Positions 35,654 to 45,098 of a stretch of 64,000 nucleotides of DNA are shown here, one piece after another. Position 1 is the stretch's first letter; each line of letters begins with the position of its first letter. The DNA is from Candidatus Nitrosocosmicus arcticus. GTDB lineage: Archaea; Thermoproteota; Nitrososphaeria; Nitrososphaerales; Nitrososphaeraceae. A program made the position numbers and the translations under genes. The DNA is taken from positions 62,955 through 126,954 of the forward strand of contig NZ_ML675579.1 in assembly GCF_007826885.1 (NCBI RefSeq), written 5' to 3'. The notes under the pieces are model-generated. The model was not told the DNA's origin, did no database searches, and was given only the letters and a program-made list of their open reading frames with translations.

Positions 35654-36367
35654 TCATTCTAATATTTGCACTTTATCAATTATTTGCCCTCGAATTTCTC
35701 CTGGAGAATGAGACTTTGTCTCTACATTTATAAAAACCAATCCAGATTCAAACAATCCTGTCAAGTTATTCGACTTGTTATTAGGAATCAAGATTTCGAT
35801 TATAGGGATATTACTATTTAAAGTATCACTGGGATCGTCATCGTCTACTTGCAATGAAATACCACTTTTGATCAAATCTAATGGTGTTATGTTAATATCC
35901 TCTTCTACTATTCCATTCAAATAAAAATTTCCAGGTTCAGATGCTTCTAATGATAGACAACAGAGATCAGGAATTATTGGATTACTATAAATCTCTTTTA
36001 GTGGAATAGTGTTATTATATTCGATATATATGCCCGTAATGTCTTTTATGTCATTTAAAATTAATTCATATTCTAGGGTGCCGTTTTTTAACAAACTGTC
36101 TTTAAATAGTGCAGTGCCAGATGCCTCTGTACTTACAAATGGTATTTCTTGACTGCCAGTCAGTTTTGCAATGAATACTTGCTGGGATTGATGGTCAATA
36201 TCATTATTAGTGCTTTCAATTACATTTGTTGTTGCATTTGATATATTTATAGATAAATTAGAAAAAAATAGAATTACAACTGTAAATCCAAGCAGCCATA
36301 GCCAAACATGTGATGTTTTTTTTGTAAACATGATTGTTAAATAATCTCTACATCTTGAAATAAACAT
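35654..36367 (-). CDS. Membrane-anchored CHRD-domain protein
   Basis: This 237-residue protein has an N-terminal hydrophobic segment (HVWLWLLGFTVVILFFSNLS, residues 21-40) acting as signal or anchor. A CHRD (chordin-like) domain spans about 65-235. Its start VFIAKLTGSQEIPFVSTEAS and its end SPGEIRGQIIDK are diagnostic, as is GTALFKDSL. CHRD domains occur in secreted archaeal and bacterial proteins. The domain is probably outside the cell; ligand unknown. Confidence 0.85.
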   Translation of the reverse strand: MFISRCRDYLTIMFTKKTSHVWLWLLGFTVVILFFSNLSINISNATTNVIESTNNDIDHQSQQVFIAKLTGSQEIPFVSTEASGTALFKDSLLKNGTLEYELILNDIKDITGIYIEYNNTIPLKEIYSNPIIPDLCCLSLEASEPGNFYLNGIVEEDINITPLDLIKSGISLQVDDDDPSDTLNSNIPIIEILIPNNKSNNLTGLFESGLVFINVETKSHSPGEIRGQIIDKVQILE

Positions 36368-36707
36368 TTTCTAATAAAGCAAATATCTTTGATAAAATAG
36401 ATGACCTGCTAGCGGATCAGGATCATACGAGATAATTAAATGCATTCAATAAATCGGGGATGGGGAAGGTTAGTTTATAAAAATAGACCTTGGTTCGGAT
36501 TTAGAAAGCAACTCTAGTTCACAATTTATCCCGTATACTCCCTCCCAGTAGGAGGTATGGCTCCTTTCACAGCTGAAAGTTAGTTACATTGAGTATACAT
36601 TCTTATTCGATATTTCTTTCCATGTAAAAGACTTGATTGAATTCATTGTCGTTAAAGTATAGCACATAGACTTACTATTTATTTAAATACGTGTGGTTTC
36701 AGATGTG
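36368..36707. other. Intergenic region
   Basis: No gene seen; inverted sequences around CTCCCTCCCAGTAGGAGGTATG at 36540-36560 could form a weak hairpin. Confidence 0.3.
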
Positions 36708-36880
36708 TCAATATTTTAAATTAAACTGTTCCTTAATGAAGTTTTCAAATTCTTTAACTGAAGGGTTTTTACTTTTTCAATAGTCATACTAGAGTCCTTT
36801 CCAACTACATATCCAAATTCGGGAGTGTTATTTATTGACACAAATCCATTTAGTACTTTGTATACTGTCCTTCCGTACAT
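36708..36880 (-). pseudogene. Small protein with single-base frameshift
   Basis: From ATG 36880: MYGRTVYKVLNGFVSINNTP, EFGYVVGKDSSMTIEK, then a shift in a short A run (forward T5 at 36773-36777), after which SKNPSVKEFENFIKEQFNLK runs to the stop at 36708. Adding one base restores a 57-residue protein. No family recognised. Confidence 0.55.
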
Positions 36881-36988
36881 TCTAATAATCTTAAATTCGG
36901 ATTGGTGATAAAAAATATTAAAAAAAATATATTAGAGTTGATTCATTCAATTATGACGAATTTGTTATATTTCGAACTTTATAACTCA

Positions 36989-37318
36989 TTAGCCAGTTGC
37001 ATTTACTAATAGTCTATCTAACTCATCATCAGCATTCTGACAATCAGCTAAGGCTTCATCAGTGTTATCACTTTCTAGTTCTTGAATACAAGCTTCCAAA
37101 TGAGTGTCTACAGTTTCTAAACTTGGTTGTTCGTTGGCAGTTTGGCTAGTGTTAGACTCATCTGAGTTAGACTCATCTGAGTTAGACTCATCTGAGTTAG
37201 ACTGGTCCGTGCTAGCAAATGCCGGATTAATTGAACCTAAAGTAGATGCGGCTGATGCACCAATCATCAGTACGGAAAATGCTACAATAAAGATGCTTAA
37301 ATTAGTTATTTTGTTCAT
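36989..37318 (-). CDS. Small secreted acidic protein with SNSDE repeats
   Basis: This 109-residue protein has a signal peptide (LSIFIVAFSVLMIGASAAST, cleavage near AFAS), three SNSDE repeats, and a C-terminal helical part with two Cys (ACIQELESDNTDEALADCQN). The repeats are 15-bp DNA units, prone to slippage. Extracellular; function unknown. Confidence 0.7.
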   Translation of the reverse strand: MNKITNLSIFIVAFSVLMIGASAASTLGSINPAFASTDQSNSDESNSDESNSDESNTSQTANEQPSLETVDTHLEACIQELESDNTDEALADCQNADDELDRLLVNATG

Positions 37319-37666
37319 CAGGGTTTATCCAACCGCTAGGTAATTAAGTATTTTCATTAATAACACCATTTCATCTACTCATTAGTATACTATAATAAGT
37401 AAGATTTGGAAAAATCAATTAAATATCATAATTAAACCTTTTATGATTATTTTTCTGGCTTTCTGGGGACCTAAAAACATGATTACATTGATAAAATGAG
37501 TATTGTTTCAAAAAACTAGATGTCCATTTTTGGTCTTTTTTGAATTAATGCTTATAGTTTGAACTACGTAACCATTGTACTGGAGATACATCAGATAATG
37601 ACAATAATGTTGAAACGATCATAAATACAAAGAATGGAATTTAAATATACATTATGTTGCCAATTA

Positions 37667-37906
37667 CTAACTCTGTTTTAGCGTTGCATCAAAGCGCATT
37701 CCTGTTTCAAGCTTAATTTTCTTATTTTCACCTAACAATTTGCTCTTCTTCCTCTTTTTATCTAAAATCAGGTAGATATTGTAGGCAAGAGATGAAAACC
37801 CAGCTAATTCCAATAATTCAGATGCAGTGATGGTATACTTATCCAGAACAATTACTTTATCATTTACATACACTTTATTTTCTCTCTCAACTTTCGTTAA
37901 TTCCAT
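37667..37906 (-). CDS. Ubiquitin-like beta-grasp protein (multiubiquitin-type), candidate
   Basis: This 79-residue protein reads VYVNDKVIVLDKYTITASEL, then LELAGFSSLAYNIYLILDKK, then a polar loop and KKIKLETGMRFDATLKQS. The strand pair, the ASELLELAG helix, the YNIYLI strand and the final GM-x-F turn match the single-repeat pattern of the bacterial Multiubiquitin/E2-binding beta-grasp family as I remember it. No E1-, E2- or JAB-like gene is adjacent. Small and cytoplasmic. The family assignment needs a profile search. Confidence 0.55.
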   Translation of the reverse strand: MELTKVERENKVYVNDKVIVLDKYTITASELLELAGFSSLAYNIYLILDKKRKKSKLLGENKKIKLETGMRFDATLKQS

Positions 37907-38428
37907 TGTATGATATTGTATTGTGATCGTAATTTATAAAACTAGCATGCGGGGTTTCAGATTAGTAATAGTGAAACCTAAAAAATTGGCTTCCTACCAT
38001 TTTACTTTTCCTTGGTAGAATAGTTAGATAGGTGTAACTAATCGATATATCCTCTTTGTAATTCTGTATATTTATAACATCATAAACCAATTTTGATGAC
38101 GATTTTTCTAAGCGGTATTAAAGAGTTTTTTGCATTCTTTTGATCGTCATAACCCTCTCTTGCATTCAAAGTAGGGGGAATAAACGAGAGTAGTACTTCT
38201 TTCTTAGTGTCTATTTTTCAACTAACTGATCTAACTTCAATATCGTTTTACCCATGTAACCCAGAGTTAGGTTGCATAGATAATTATTAACAAGGTTATG
38301 CAATTATCTAATATTTTCATAAAATTGTATATCAGAATATTTTACTGGCTGAGCATTTCATAGAAATATGACAGGAATATGTATCCAAACTATGATATAA
38401 TAAATTTAACCTATACATTATGATTATA
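37907..38428. other. Intergenic region
   Basis: No gene seen; AT-rich with a promoter-like stretch before 38429. Confidence 0.35.
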
Positions 38429-38695
38429 ATGAGTAACATAACAAAAACTAGTAAGATGGGAATATTTGCAATGATGTTTATTGCAGCAGCCTTAATTGGT
38501 TCAGTCGTAGCCCTCGGTGATAACATGGCCTTTGCAACAGGTAAACATAACGAAGCAGAGCAAGGAATTGAACAAGAACAAGAAAGTGAACAGAGTGCAC
38601 AATGTGTATCTGGTGAAGTCACATTCGCATCGTGTAACAATGTAGGAATACAATTGCAAGAACAATTGGGCGACTTGGCATTAGGCCAACAATAA
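38429..38695 (+). CDS. Small secreted Gln/Glu-rich protein
   Basis: From ATG 38429 (an in-frame ATG at 38420 is possible) the product has a signal peptide (MGIFAMMFIAAALIGSVVAL, cleavage near AFAT). The mature part is KHNEAEQGIEQEQESEQSAQ followed by CVSGEVTFASCNN. The same EQ-rich plus Cys-x7-9-Cys layout is seen at 22159 and, less clearly, at 44494, so this is a recurring secreted-protein type here. Function unknown. Confidence 0.7.
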   Translation: MSNITKTSKMGIFAMMFIAAALIGSVVALGDNMAFATGKHNEAEQGIEQEQESEQSAQCVSGEVTFASCNNVGIQLQEQLGDLALGQQ

Positions 38696-38945
38696 ATCTT
38701 TTTTTGTTTTTACTATTTATTAAAAAACATCGATCCTTGTATTTATAATGAATTAACAGGCCAACAACAATAGTTGACTATTTCTAAAAAATAGAACCCA
38801 AAATGTTTGGATCCAATATGCCAATTTATAGCTAACAACTAGTGGTTCAATCGGGACAAAATCATGAATCTACTATACCTGCTACTAAATCTAAATATAG
38901 TTTTATACGATTAGCCCTTATTTAATAAGGAGATGGATTGTTTCT

Positions 38946-39290
38946 GTGTTGGATCAAGATAATATTTCCAATGATAACAGGATAAAAATAATTACTGGAT
39001 CTGAAAATATTACCAATTTTATACTCGAAAGTTACAAACGAGCAAATAGAAATATGGATACTTGCTTGGATTTTGTAGGTCCATCGTTAGTTGCTACGGA
39101 TCATAGAATAATGAACGGTGTTTTTGAAATGTTACAAAGGGGCATCAAGATACGGTTCATCACCGACGTTACTAAAGAGAATATTTATTATTGTAAGGAT
39201 GTAATGGAAGTATGCGAGATTCGACATATAGAAGGTATTAAAGGGAATTTCGGTATTTTAGATGAAAATGAATACAATCTACTTGGATGA
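38946..39290 (+). pseudogene. Truncated sensor domain of a histidine kinase
   Basis: The 114-residue frame from TTG 38946 holds the first sensor domain (ITGSENITNFILESYKRANR; GIKIRFITDVTKENIYYC; KGNFGILDENEY) and then stops. The matching segment in 27304-28284 continues past this point, and no kinase domain follows. A one-base shift (TIYLDDPGIFQGIFNC) gives a possible but short continuation. Confidence 0.65.
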
Positions 39291-39366
39291 TCCGGGAATC
39301 TTTCAAGGCATATTTAATTGCCTAAACCTTAAAAATCGATCATTATTTTCTTTTTATCCATCCCTC

Positions 39367-39717
39367 TCATCCCTCATTATCTTTATTTGTTTCTATCAAG
39401 GGCAACTCAGGATCTACAATATATTTCACTAACTTTTCTTTATCTATTTTAATAGCTGAAGTGTCACTTTTTTTTTCATGATCAGAAATGATTATTTTTC
39501 TAACTTTCATCCATTCAATGTTTTTGTCAAATGTATCTAATAGTTCCTTTCTATGATAACTTGATTCTTCGGTTTTATTATAGGGTTCAAGTCTAGCATC
39601 TATTTTATCGTACAACTCTTGTATGGAGTCAAAAGTGTGATTTTTTTCAGGTGCGTTTCCTAGGATCAGATAAATATGAGTCATTATACTTTTTGTTATT
39701 TCTAAATCTTTATTCAA
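39367..39717 (-). CDS. Small helical protein of unknown function
   Basis: This 116-residue protein is mainly charged helix (SIQELYDKIDARLEPYNKTE, DKNIEWMKVRKIIISDHEKK). Small helical proteins of this kind often flank signalling genes in this lineage. No domain recognised. Start at ATG 39717. Confidence 0.55.
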   Translation of the reverse strand: MNKDLEITKSIMTHIYLILGNAPEKNHTFDSIQELYDKIDARLEPYNKTEESSYHRKELLDTFDKNIEWMKVRKIIISDHEKKSDTSAIKIDKEKLVKYIVDPELPLIETNKDNEG

Positions 39718-40338
39718 AGACCTAAGTTATTTTGGTGATCCACACATAATTATTTATCTTATTAGGCGGTTATTTTTTTCCATCCAATTGTAGAGTATAT
39801 GTCTAGAATGGAAAAAATATCTTATATGTTGGTTCAATTGATGTATTTTCATCAATTTTATCATGTTTGTTAGAATTTGGAGTTATCAAGAATGTTTGTA
39901 TATCTAGAATAAAAATGAAATCCAAATTTATAAGTATTTGTAATAATGGCCGTCTGTATGGACGTCGTCGTGAATCAAATTATAATCTTTTTTACTACAA
40001 CGCCATTAAGTTGGTGTAAACTTTATTGACATTTCATGCGAAAACTATTCTTTACCTTTGGATTAGACACATTAGTTTGCTAGTGTTATTCAAATGAGGC
40101 ATTAAAATGCTTATTAGTTTCTCTTTATAGATCGTGAAATTGATGCTACCTTGTAGATCTGGTCGGGATGATTATGATGCAATAAAGATCATGTCAAACA
40201 TTTTGGAGGATGGTATTTACTGACTGTGATCTTGAAAGAGAACTCGCCCTTTAGCAATATATGGCTACAAAAAAATTATACAATTTAAACCTAAAGCGAT
40301 GTATTTAAGCTATGTTAAGTATTTCTTTATAGCCTCAG
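39718..40338. other. Intergenic region
   Basis: A short frame at about 40155-40223 (RSGRDDYDAIKIMSNILEDG) resembles the opening helices of archaeal winged-helix regulators but stops at once, possibly a gene remnant. Otherwise AT-rich. Confidence 0.35.
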
Positions 40339-40941
40339 GTGAATGAAACGGTCATGAACATTATACAATGTGAATTCCAGCAGGAACACAACTCTGCACA
40401 GCCTGGGGGTAAACTGTACAAAAAGTACGTTGAAATTGGTGGTACTAAGGAAAAAGCATGTAGTTCAGCCGCAACTATTACAAATTCCAACATACCTCAT
40501 GATTATAAGAGGGCATCAAACAAATTTGAAAAAAGTAAGACCGATAAATTCTTATCAAAAGAATCAGACCAAGCCCAAATCTTAATTGCAGAGCCCGAAC
40601 CCGATATACTATCCTTGTTTCATGCATTTTTAGAAACCCTGGGAATAAAGTCAGCTACAGTTGCTAATGGCGAGGAGGCCCTTAATGTTTTCCTTGAGAA
40701 GAAAAACAAGGGAAGACCATATGATGTGGTCGTTTTGGATACTCATCTGCAAGGTTTAGGCGGTCTTGATCTAGCAAAAATGATACGCGGTATAAGCCCT
40801 ACCCAACGAATAATTATGGTTACAACTACTCCAATGGAATATTTACCAAAAAATCTCTTAAAATCTGCAATGATTGATGAAGATGATATTCTAACCATGC
40901 CATTTAGACTTTCCACTTTAATTTCCAGATTGAAACAGTAA
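40339..40941 (+). CDS. Response regulator (receiver domain) with non-standard acidic pocket
   Basis: This 200-residue protein starts at GTG 40339 (ATG 40354 alternative). Residues 80-200 form a CheY-like receiver: ILIAEPEPDILSLFHAFLET, phosphoacceptor Asp134 in VVVLDTHLQGLGGLDLAKMI, then IIMVTTTPMEYLP. The usual Lys before Pro at the last strand is Met (LTMPFRLSTLI), and the acidic pair is Glu-type. About 78 N-terminal residues with no recognised domain precede it. No kinase is adjacent. It may be phosphorylated atypically or serve as a scaffold. Confidence 0.78.
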   Translation: MNETVMNIIQCEFQQEHNSAQPGGKLYKKYVEIGGTKEKACSSAATITNSNIPHDYKRASNKFEKSKTDKFLSKESDQAQILIAEPEPDILSLFHAFLETLGIKSATVANGEEALNVFLEKKNKGRPYDVVVLDTHLQGLGGLDLAKMIRGISPTQRIIMVTTTPMEYLPKNLLKSAMIDEDDILTMPFRLSTLISRLKQ

Positions 40942-41090
40942 GAATAAACCCGGGACTTAATTTATTTTATGTCTACATACGTACATGATCATTAAATTTC
41001 ATTCTTTAGATATGTTAGATCTTTTATTGAAGAAAAGAATCCATATTGGTTGCCATCAATTTTAAATATTGGCATATGACTATTTATATA

Positions 41091-41300
41091 ATGAATAATC
41101 CAAAAATTTTAGGGCTTGGCCTTTTGGCAGTCGTGATATTGTTCTCAATAGTTGCAGTAACCCCAGGAGCAATCCATGTATCTTCTACAATTCAGCAAGT
41201 AAATGCAGTAGAAGGTGATGGTGCTGAGAGGGAATGTCTATCTTCTTCGTCGGCTCTATTTTTTGTTAGTCAACCCGCAGTAACTACTGCCTCTGCATAA
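41091..41300 (+). CDS. Small secreted protein (69 aa)
   Basis: From ATG 41091 the sequence is a signal peptide (ILGLGLLAVVILFSIVAVTP) and a short mature part ending REC-LSSSSALFFVSQPAVTTA. TATA-like runs (TTTAAATATT; TATTTATATA) lie 5-30 bases upstream and support this start over the longer in-frame extension. Function unknown. Confidence 0.6.
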   Translation: MNNPKILGLGLLAVVILFSIVAVTPGAIHVSSTIQQVNAVEGDGAERECLSSSSALFFVSQPAVTTASA

Positions 41301-41568
41301 TTTTTAGATCAGAAAAAGTTCATAGATCTAATTCTTTTTAACTTTTCTTATGCTGACAAATCATCGTTTATATCTGATTGCGCCTGCGTCTATTTTTGTT
41401 CTATCTAATTGAGGGTTCATCTCTACATTAGGTCCAAAGTATTATCATGGTGTAGATTATGTTTGTCTAGATTTTGCATGTAAGATTTTTAGAATAATTC
41501 TATATGCGTATTGATATTGATAGGTTGTTGTTATTGTTGCTATTGTACTTTAAGCTAAAGTCTATTCT

Positions 41569-42099
41569 TTAGCTCACGGTTCCCATTTTTTCAAAGGCTT
41601 CTTTGGCAGCACTTTCTAATTCTTCTTTTGTCATGTCTTTTTTGTGAGTGGCAACCTCCCAAACATGTCCAAACGGATCTTTAAATTGACCATATCTATC
41701 TCCCCAAAACGCATCCATTAAGGGCATAATCACAGTTGCTCCCTCCATTTTAGCTCTTTCAAAGATATCGTCAACGTTCTCAAAATACATGTTAAGATAT
41801 AATGAATTTCCTCCTACTGTGCTAGGGGCCCCTATTTTTTCACCCGCTTTGACGTACCCGTCACACATTTCTGGAAATTCATCAGCCAGCATGATTTTTG
41901 ATCCTCCTATATTTATTACCGCGTGAACAATCTTTTCTTTATTTCCTTTATTCTTATCTTCAGGAAGCGAGTGACGGTACTCTTCAACTGCACCGAATAC
42001 CTTTTTATAAAATTCAATAGCAGCTGCGGAGTCTTTCACAATAATATGGGGAATTATCCTGTCGTATCGTATCCTTTCGGAATAGGGTTTATTTTCCAT
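41569..42099 (-). CDS. VOC-family (glyoxalase/PhnB-like) protein
   Basis: This 176-residue protein shows the PhnB/VOC pattern. PHIIVKDSAAAIEFYKKVFG (residues ~14-33) opens the first beta-alpha-beta-beta-beta module. IVHAVINIGGSKIMLADEFP holds a metal-binding-type strand, and DAFWGDRYGQFKDPFGHVWE with the C-terminal GHVW-x2-A supplies the second module. Metal ligands typical of VOC enzymes appear at His58-like, Glu and His in GHVWEVATH. Substrate unknown; enzymes of this group act on small lipids, antibiotics or phosphonates. Confidence 0.85.
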   Translation of the reverse strand: MENKPYSERIRYDRIIPHIIVKDSAAAIEFYKKVFGAVEEYRHSLPEDKNKGNKEKIVHAVINIGGSKIMLADEFPEMCDGYVKAGEKIGAPSTVGGNSLYLNMYFENVDDIFERAKMEGATVIMPLMDAFWGDRYGQFKDPFGHVWEVATHKKDMTKEELESAAKEAFEKMGTVS

Positions 42100-42594
42100 G
42101 TAATATATAGACTTGACACCTTAAATTTTGGTTTGTCATATAATTTTCACAATGCCTAATCAACTTTTAATAAAAAATTGTTAAAAGAATTTTTCTCCGT
42201 TAGAATCATCAAGACCAGATCCAATTGATGATGTTTGAATAGTTCTGGGATGACGTAAACGGGTCTGATTCTTGATGGATAGGAACGCTATAGAATCCAA
42301 CAAGATTAAAGAGAATCCACCCTTTCGGAATTTGATATTTATCCCATTTCTCGAGCATAAAAATTTTTTAAACCAATATTATCGTCTTATTCTTTTTAGT
42401 ATTACAAAAATAAAATAGATAAGGAGGGTGGATGGATTTGGTATCAACATAAACAACCACCTGGCTCTAAAGAGCATCCATCGACAGGATCTTTGCATAG
42501 GCGTTGGAGCGTTATGCTACATGGAAATTTTAAATGGTACTAAATTTCGATACTTATTTTTGCACTCAAAATCAAAAGAATTGGTTTCTTTTGA
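42100..42594. other. Intergenic region
   Basis: The rightward frame starting 42428 is mostly a shadow of the DUF308 gene. No independent gene seen. Confidence 0.35.
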
Positions 42595-43152
42595 CTATAT
42601 ACCTACGTTATTTTGTTTTACGCCTCGGTGCCCTGATATTCCTTCTGATATAATCTGGAAGCTAGTAATAAGCAGTGCTATACCTATTAATATTCCAGCA
42701 AATACGAGGCCGATTCCAGGGAAAACGATCACAGCTATTGCAAATATGATGGAAAGTATTCCTACCCCGATACTAAAGAATTTTGACCAACTTTTACTAT
42801 GCTTGTCTCTAATTCCATGGATAATTCTAGATATGCCGTCAACAAGTAACGCAATACCCAGCAGTAATACTATAAATACACTTGCCTCGACAGGATATGC
42901 TAGTGCGATCAATGAAATAATTATTACTATAATGCCTAAACCTATGTTAGCAAACCGGGATCTCCCTGATCTGATTAAGCCACTTATCACCTTTTCAATT
43001 CCAGCAAACAACAACAGGAATGCCAGGAATATGATAACCGATATCGCACCAAAAATAGGATTGATCAATACCATTATTGATAGGACTAAAATTATGATGC
43101 CTAGCCCAATTTGGACCGCGCGTAACCAAGTGGGTGATTTCTCAGTAATCAA
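42595..43152 (-). CDS. HdeD-like (DUF308) membrane protein
   Basis: This 185-residue protein has six hydrophobic helices in the DUF308/HdeD pattern (IGLGIIILVLSIMVLINPIF; ISVIIFLAFLLLFAGIEKVI; IGLGIIVIIISLIALAYPVE; IVLLLGIALLVDGISRIIHG; VGILSIIFAIAVIVFPGIGL; LIGIALLITSFQIISEGISG). HdeD relatives are linked to acid or membrane stress. Integral membrane protein; molecular role unknown. Confidence 0.85.
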   Translation of the reverse strand: MITEKSPTWLRAVQIGLGIIILVLSIMVLINPIFGAISVIIFLAFLLLFAGIEKVISGLIRSGRSRFANIGLGIIVIIISLIALAYPVEASVFIVLLLGIALLVDGISRIIHGIRDKHSKSWSKFFSIGVGILSIIFAIAVIVFPGIGLVFAGILIGIALLITSFQIISEGISGHRGVKQNNVGI

Positions 43153-43517
43153 ACTAGATGACCCCCCTTACAATGTTATCTAAACGGAAATATCTTTGTC
43201 TTATTGCGACTAATATGAATTGATTTACAAAAGTCATTCTCGTTTCTTATAGTATTAGCGGATAATAAATATATCTAAATATTCCATAAAATCTCCATTA
43301 TATGTGAATATTCCACATATCTGCTGTAACTACTACTACTACTACGAGTACTACTACTTGACAGAAAATAAACTGGTTAGTTCTGGTCCCATTAACATAA
43401 ACTTGTATCATGGATAAATACGGGAACAGTTTCAAAGTTTCTAAAAATACATTCAAGGTGGAGGATTATACCTGAAATAGTATATGCTTTTTATAAAATA
43501 ATGACTATTCAATATGT
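43153..43517. other. Intergenic region with ACT repeats
   Basis: Positions about 43331-43360 hold short ACT/ACG triplet repeats (CTACTACTACTACTACGAGT). No gene before 43518. Confidence 0.4.
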
Positions 43518-43658
43518 ATGAGCATTAGTAGACCTGAAGATTTTGTAACCTGTAAAACATGCAACCATCCGAAATCCGTTCATATTGCTATGGGCATGGG
43601 GAATGCTCCTCCCTTCTGCAAGGTTGAGGGATGTAATTGTCCTAGTTTTACATTATAA
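43518..43658 (+). CDS. Small zinc-binding protein (46 aa)
   Basis: The sequence VTCKTCNHPKSVHIAMGMGN...FCKVEGCNC has a C-x2-C-x4-H knuckle and a C-terminal CxxxxCxC cluster. This Cys/His layout recurs in many short Nitrososphaerales proteins. Function unknown. Confidence 0.65.
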   Translation: MSISRPEDFVTCKTCNHPKSVHIAMGMGNAPPFCKVEGCNCPSFTL

Positions 43659-43884
43659 TGTGATTCAGATCGGCCTAGAATTGCTAATACGATGATGATT
43701 GTTTTTTAATCTCGGAGTAGCGAAGACGATAGAAGTCAAGAAAATGATTAGAAAAAGCCATATACATTTTTTACGAACAAATTTGTCAAACGCCTGCTAA
43801 CTTTGAGATTCTTTTTTGATTTTCATTAACATTAAAAAATAGCTGTTGCTATCAGGCGAATGAAACTTCAATTCAAATGTATTT

Positions 43885-44295
43885 CTAGATTAATCTGTAT
43901 CCACTACAAGTGTATGATTTATTTTTAGAATCAAACACTCCATCTAAAAAACAGATCATACCGTCAAGATCTTTTAACTCATTATTGTGAGTAAAATATG
44001 TTCTTAGTACATAGTATTTGCCATTCTTACTCGTATCCTTTCCAATAAACGCAATTTCTCGTCCATTTTCAATCGTCAAAATACCTTGCCAGTTGGAAAT
44101 GGAAACGCCATTTTCAAAAATAAGTGAATTTCCATGACCCTCTACTGTACCATCTGGAAACGAGTCTATTCCTTTAATCTTACCCGTCCAGGTACTTTCT
44201 CTCTCAATTATTGATTTATCTTTATCCTCTGAAATCATTCTACTATTAGTTGGAACATCTACTTCATCAAATATCTTTTTTCCGATATTGAACAT
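43885..44295 (-). CDS. Small beta-rich protein of unknown function
   Basis: This 136-residue protein is predicted as a run of beta strands with Gly turns (KGIDSFPDGTVEGHGNSLIF, SNWQGILTIENGREIAFIGK). The tail has two Cys (MICFLDGV, YTCSGYRLI). No signal peptide. It recalls lipocalin- or YwmB-like barrels, but no family is recognised. Its second half is reminiscent of the end of the protein at 46144-46740. Confidence 0.55.
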   Translation of the reverse strand: MFNIGKKIFDEVDVPTNSRMISEDKDKSIIERESTWTGKIKGIDSFPDGTVEGHGNSLIFENGVSISNWQGILTIENGREIAFIGKDTSKNGKYYVLRTYFTHNNELKDLDGMICFLDGVFDSKNKSYTCSGYRLI

Positions 44296-44493
44296 TATTC
44301 AAATATCTTGTTTACACCTTTTAAAAGATGCGTTGTTACTCTAATAGAGACCTAAACTCCATTTACATAGCTGTTGGTCAGTTGTGCATATTAGTGTTAT
44401 TTTTAGAACTGCTTTTATGATCTAATACCAAAAAAAAGAAAAAGAAAATTAGGTCCCATTATTAGACGAGTAGGTCTTGTCCTTTTCCTATCT

Positions 44494-44820
44494 CTAATTT
44501 CTAAGACCTGGCACTGTTGAATCGCCAACAGGTGGTTGGTCTATAATTGGTAAACAATCGCCATTTTGTTGTGATTCAAAACCAAGGTTATTTCCATTTA
44601 AAGCATTGAATTCTGGTGAAACAGATTGAGCTCCAGTATCTCCTGCTAGTTCTTGATTGGTTTCTTGTTCTGCTGCACTGCCTCCGTCCTGGGCTCCTGC
44701 GCTATTTCCATTACAAATTTCCAATGGTGTGCCTAATGTTGCCAAAGCATTTGGGATATAAACACCCAGTATGCCTGTTACTATAAATACTGAAAGAATT
44801 CCAGTAATTAATTTACCCAT
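44494..44820 (-). CDS. Small secreted Gln-rich protein
   Basis: This 108-residue protein has a signal peptide (LITGILSVFIVTGILGVYIP, cleavage near ALAT) and a mature part with two Cys flanking AGAQDGGSAAEQETNQELAG. It shares composition with 22159 and 38429. Extracellular; function unknown. Confidence 0.68.
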   Translation of the reverse strand: MGKLITGILSVFIVTGILGVYIPNALATLGTPLEICNGNSAGAQDGGSAAEQETNQELAGDTGAQSVSPEFNALNGNNLGFESQQNGDCLPIIDQPPVGDSTVPGLRN

Positions 44821-45098
44821 GTTTTCATTTGAAAAGTTATGATATTTACCACTTGCCTCAAATAGTTATCTAGCTTTCTTATTACAAAAAGATGATTAAT
44901 CTTCTATTTTCTATGATTATTTTAGTAATGTTTTATTAATCCTTTGCCATTCGGTCAATTTTTTTTTCATTATTTAGATAGTTTATTACTTTATTTGTAT
45001 TATTTTATGTTAATCTATACTATTACATTACATTGCTAAAGTATAAGGAAATTGTATGACCTATTCTACATATATTTCAAATTTAGTATGAATTTATT

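Noticed and set aside
42428-43183. Long rightward open frame (251 codons)
   Set aside because: It mirrors the DUF308 membrane gene on the other strand, whose frame has clear membrane helices; the rightward product has no protein-like features.
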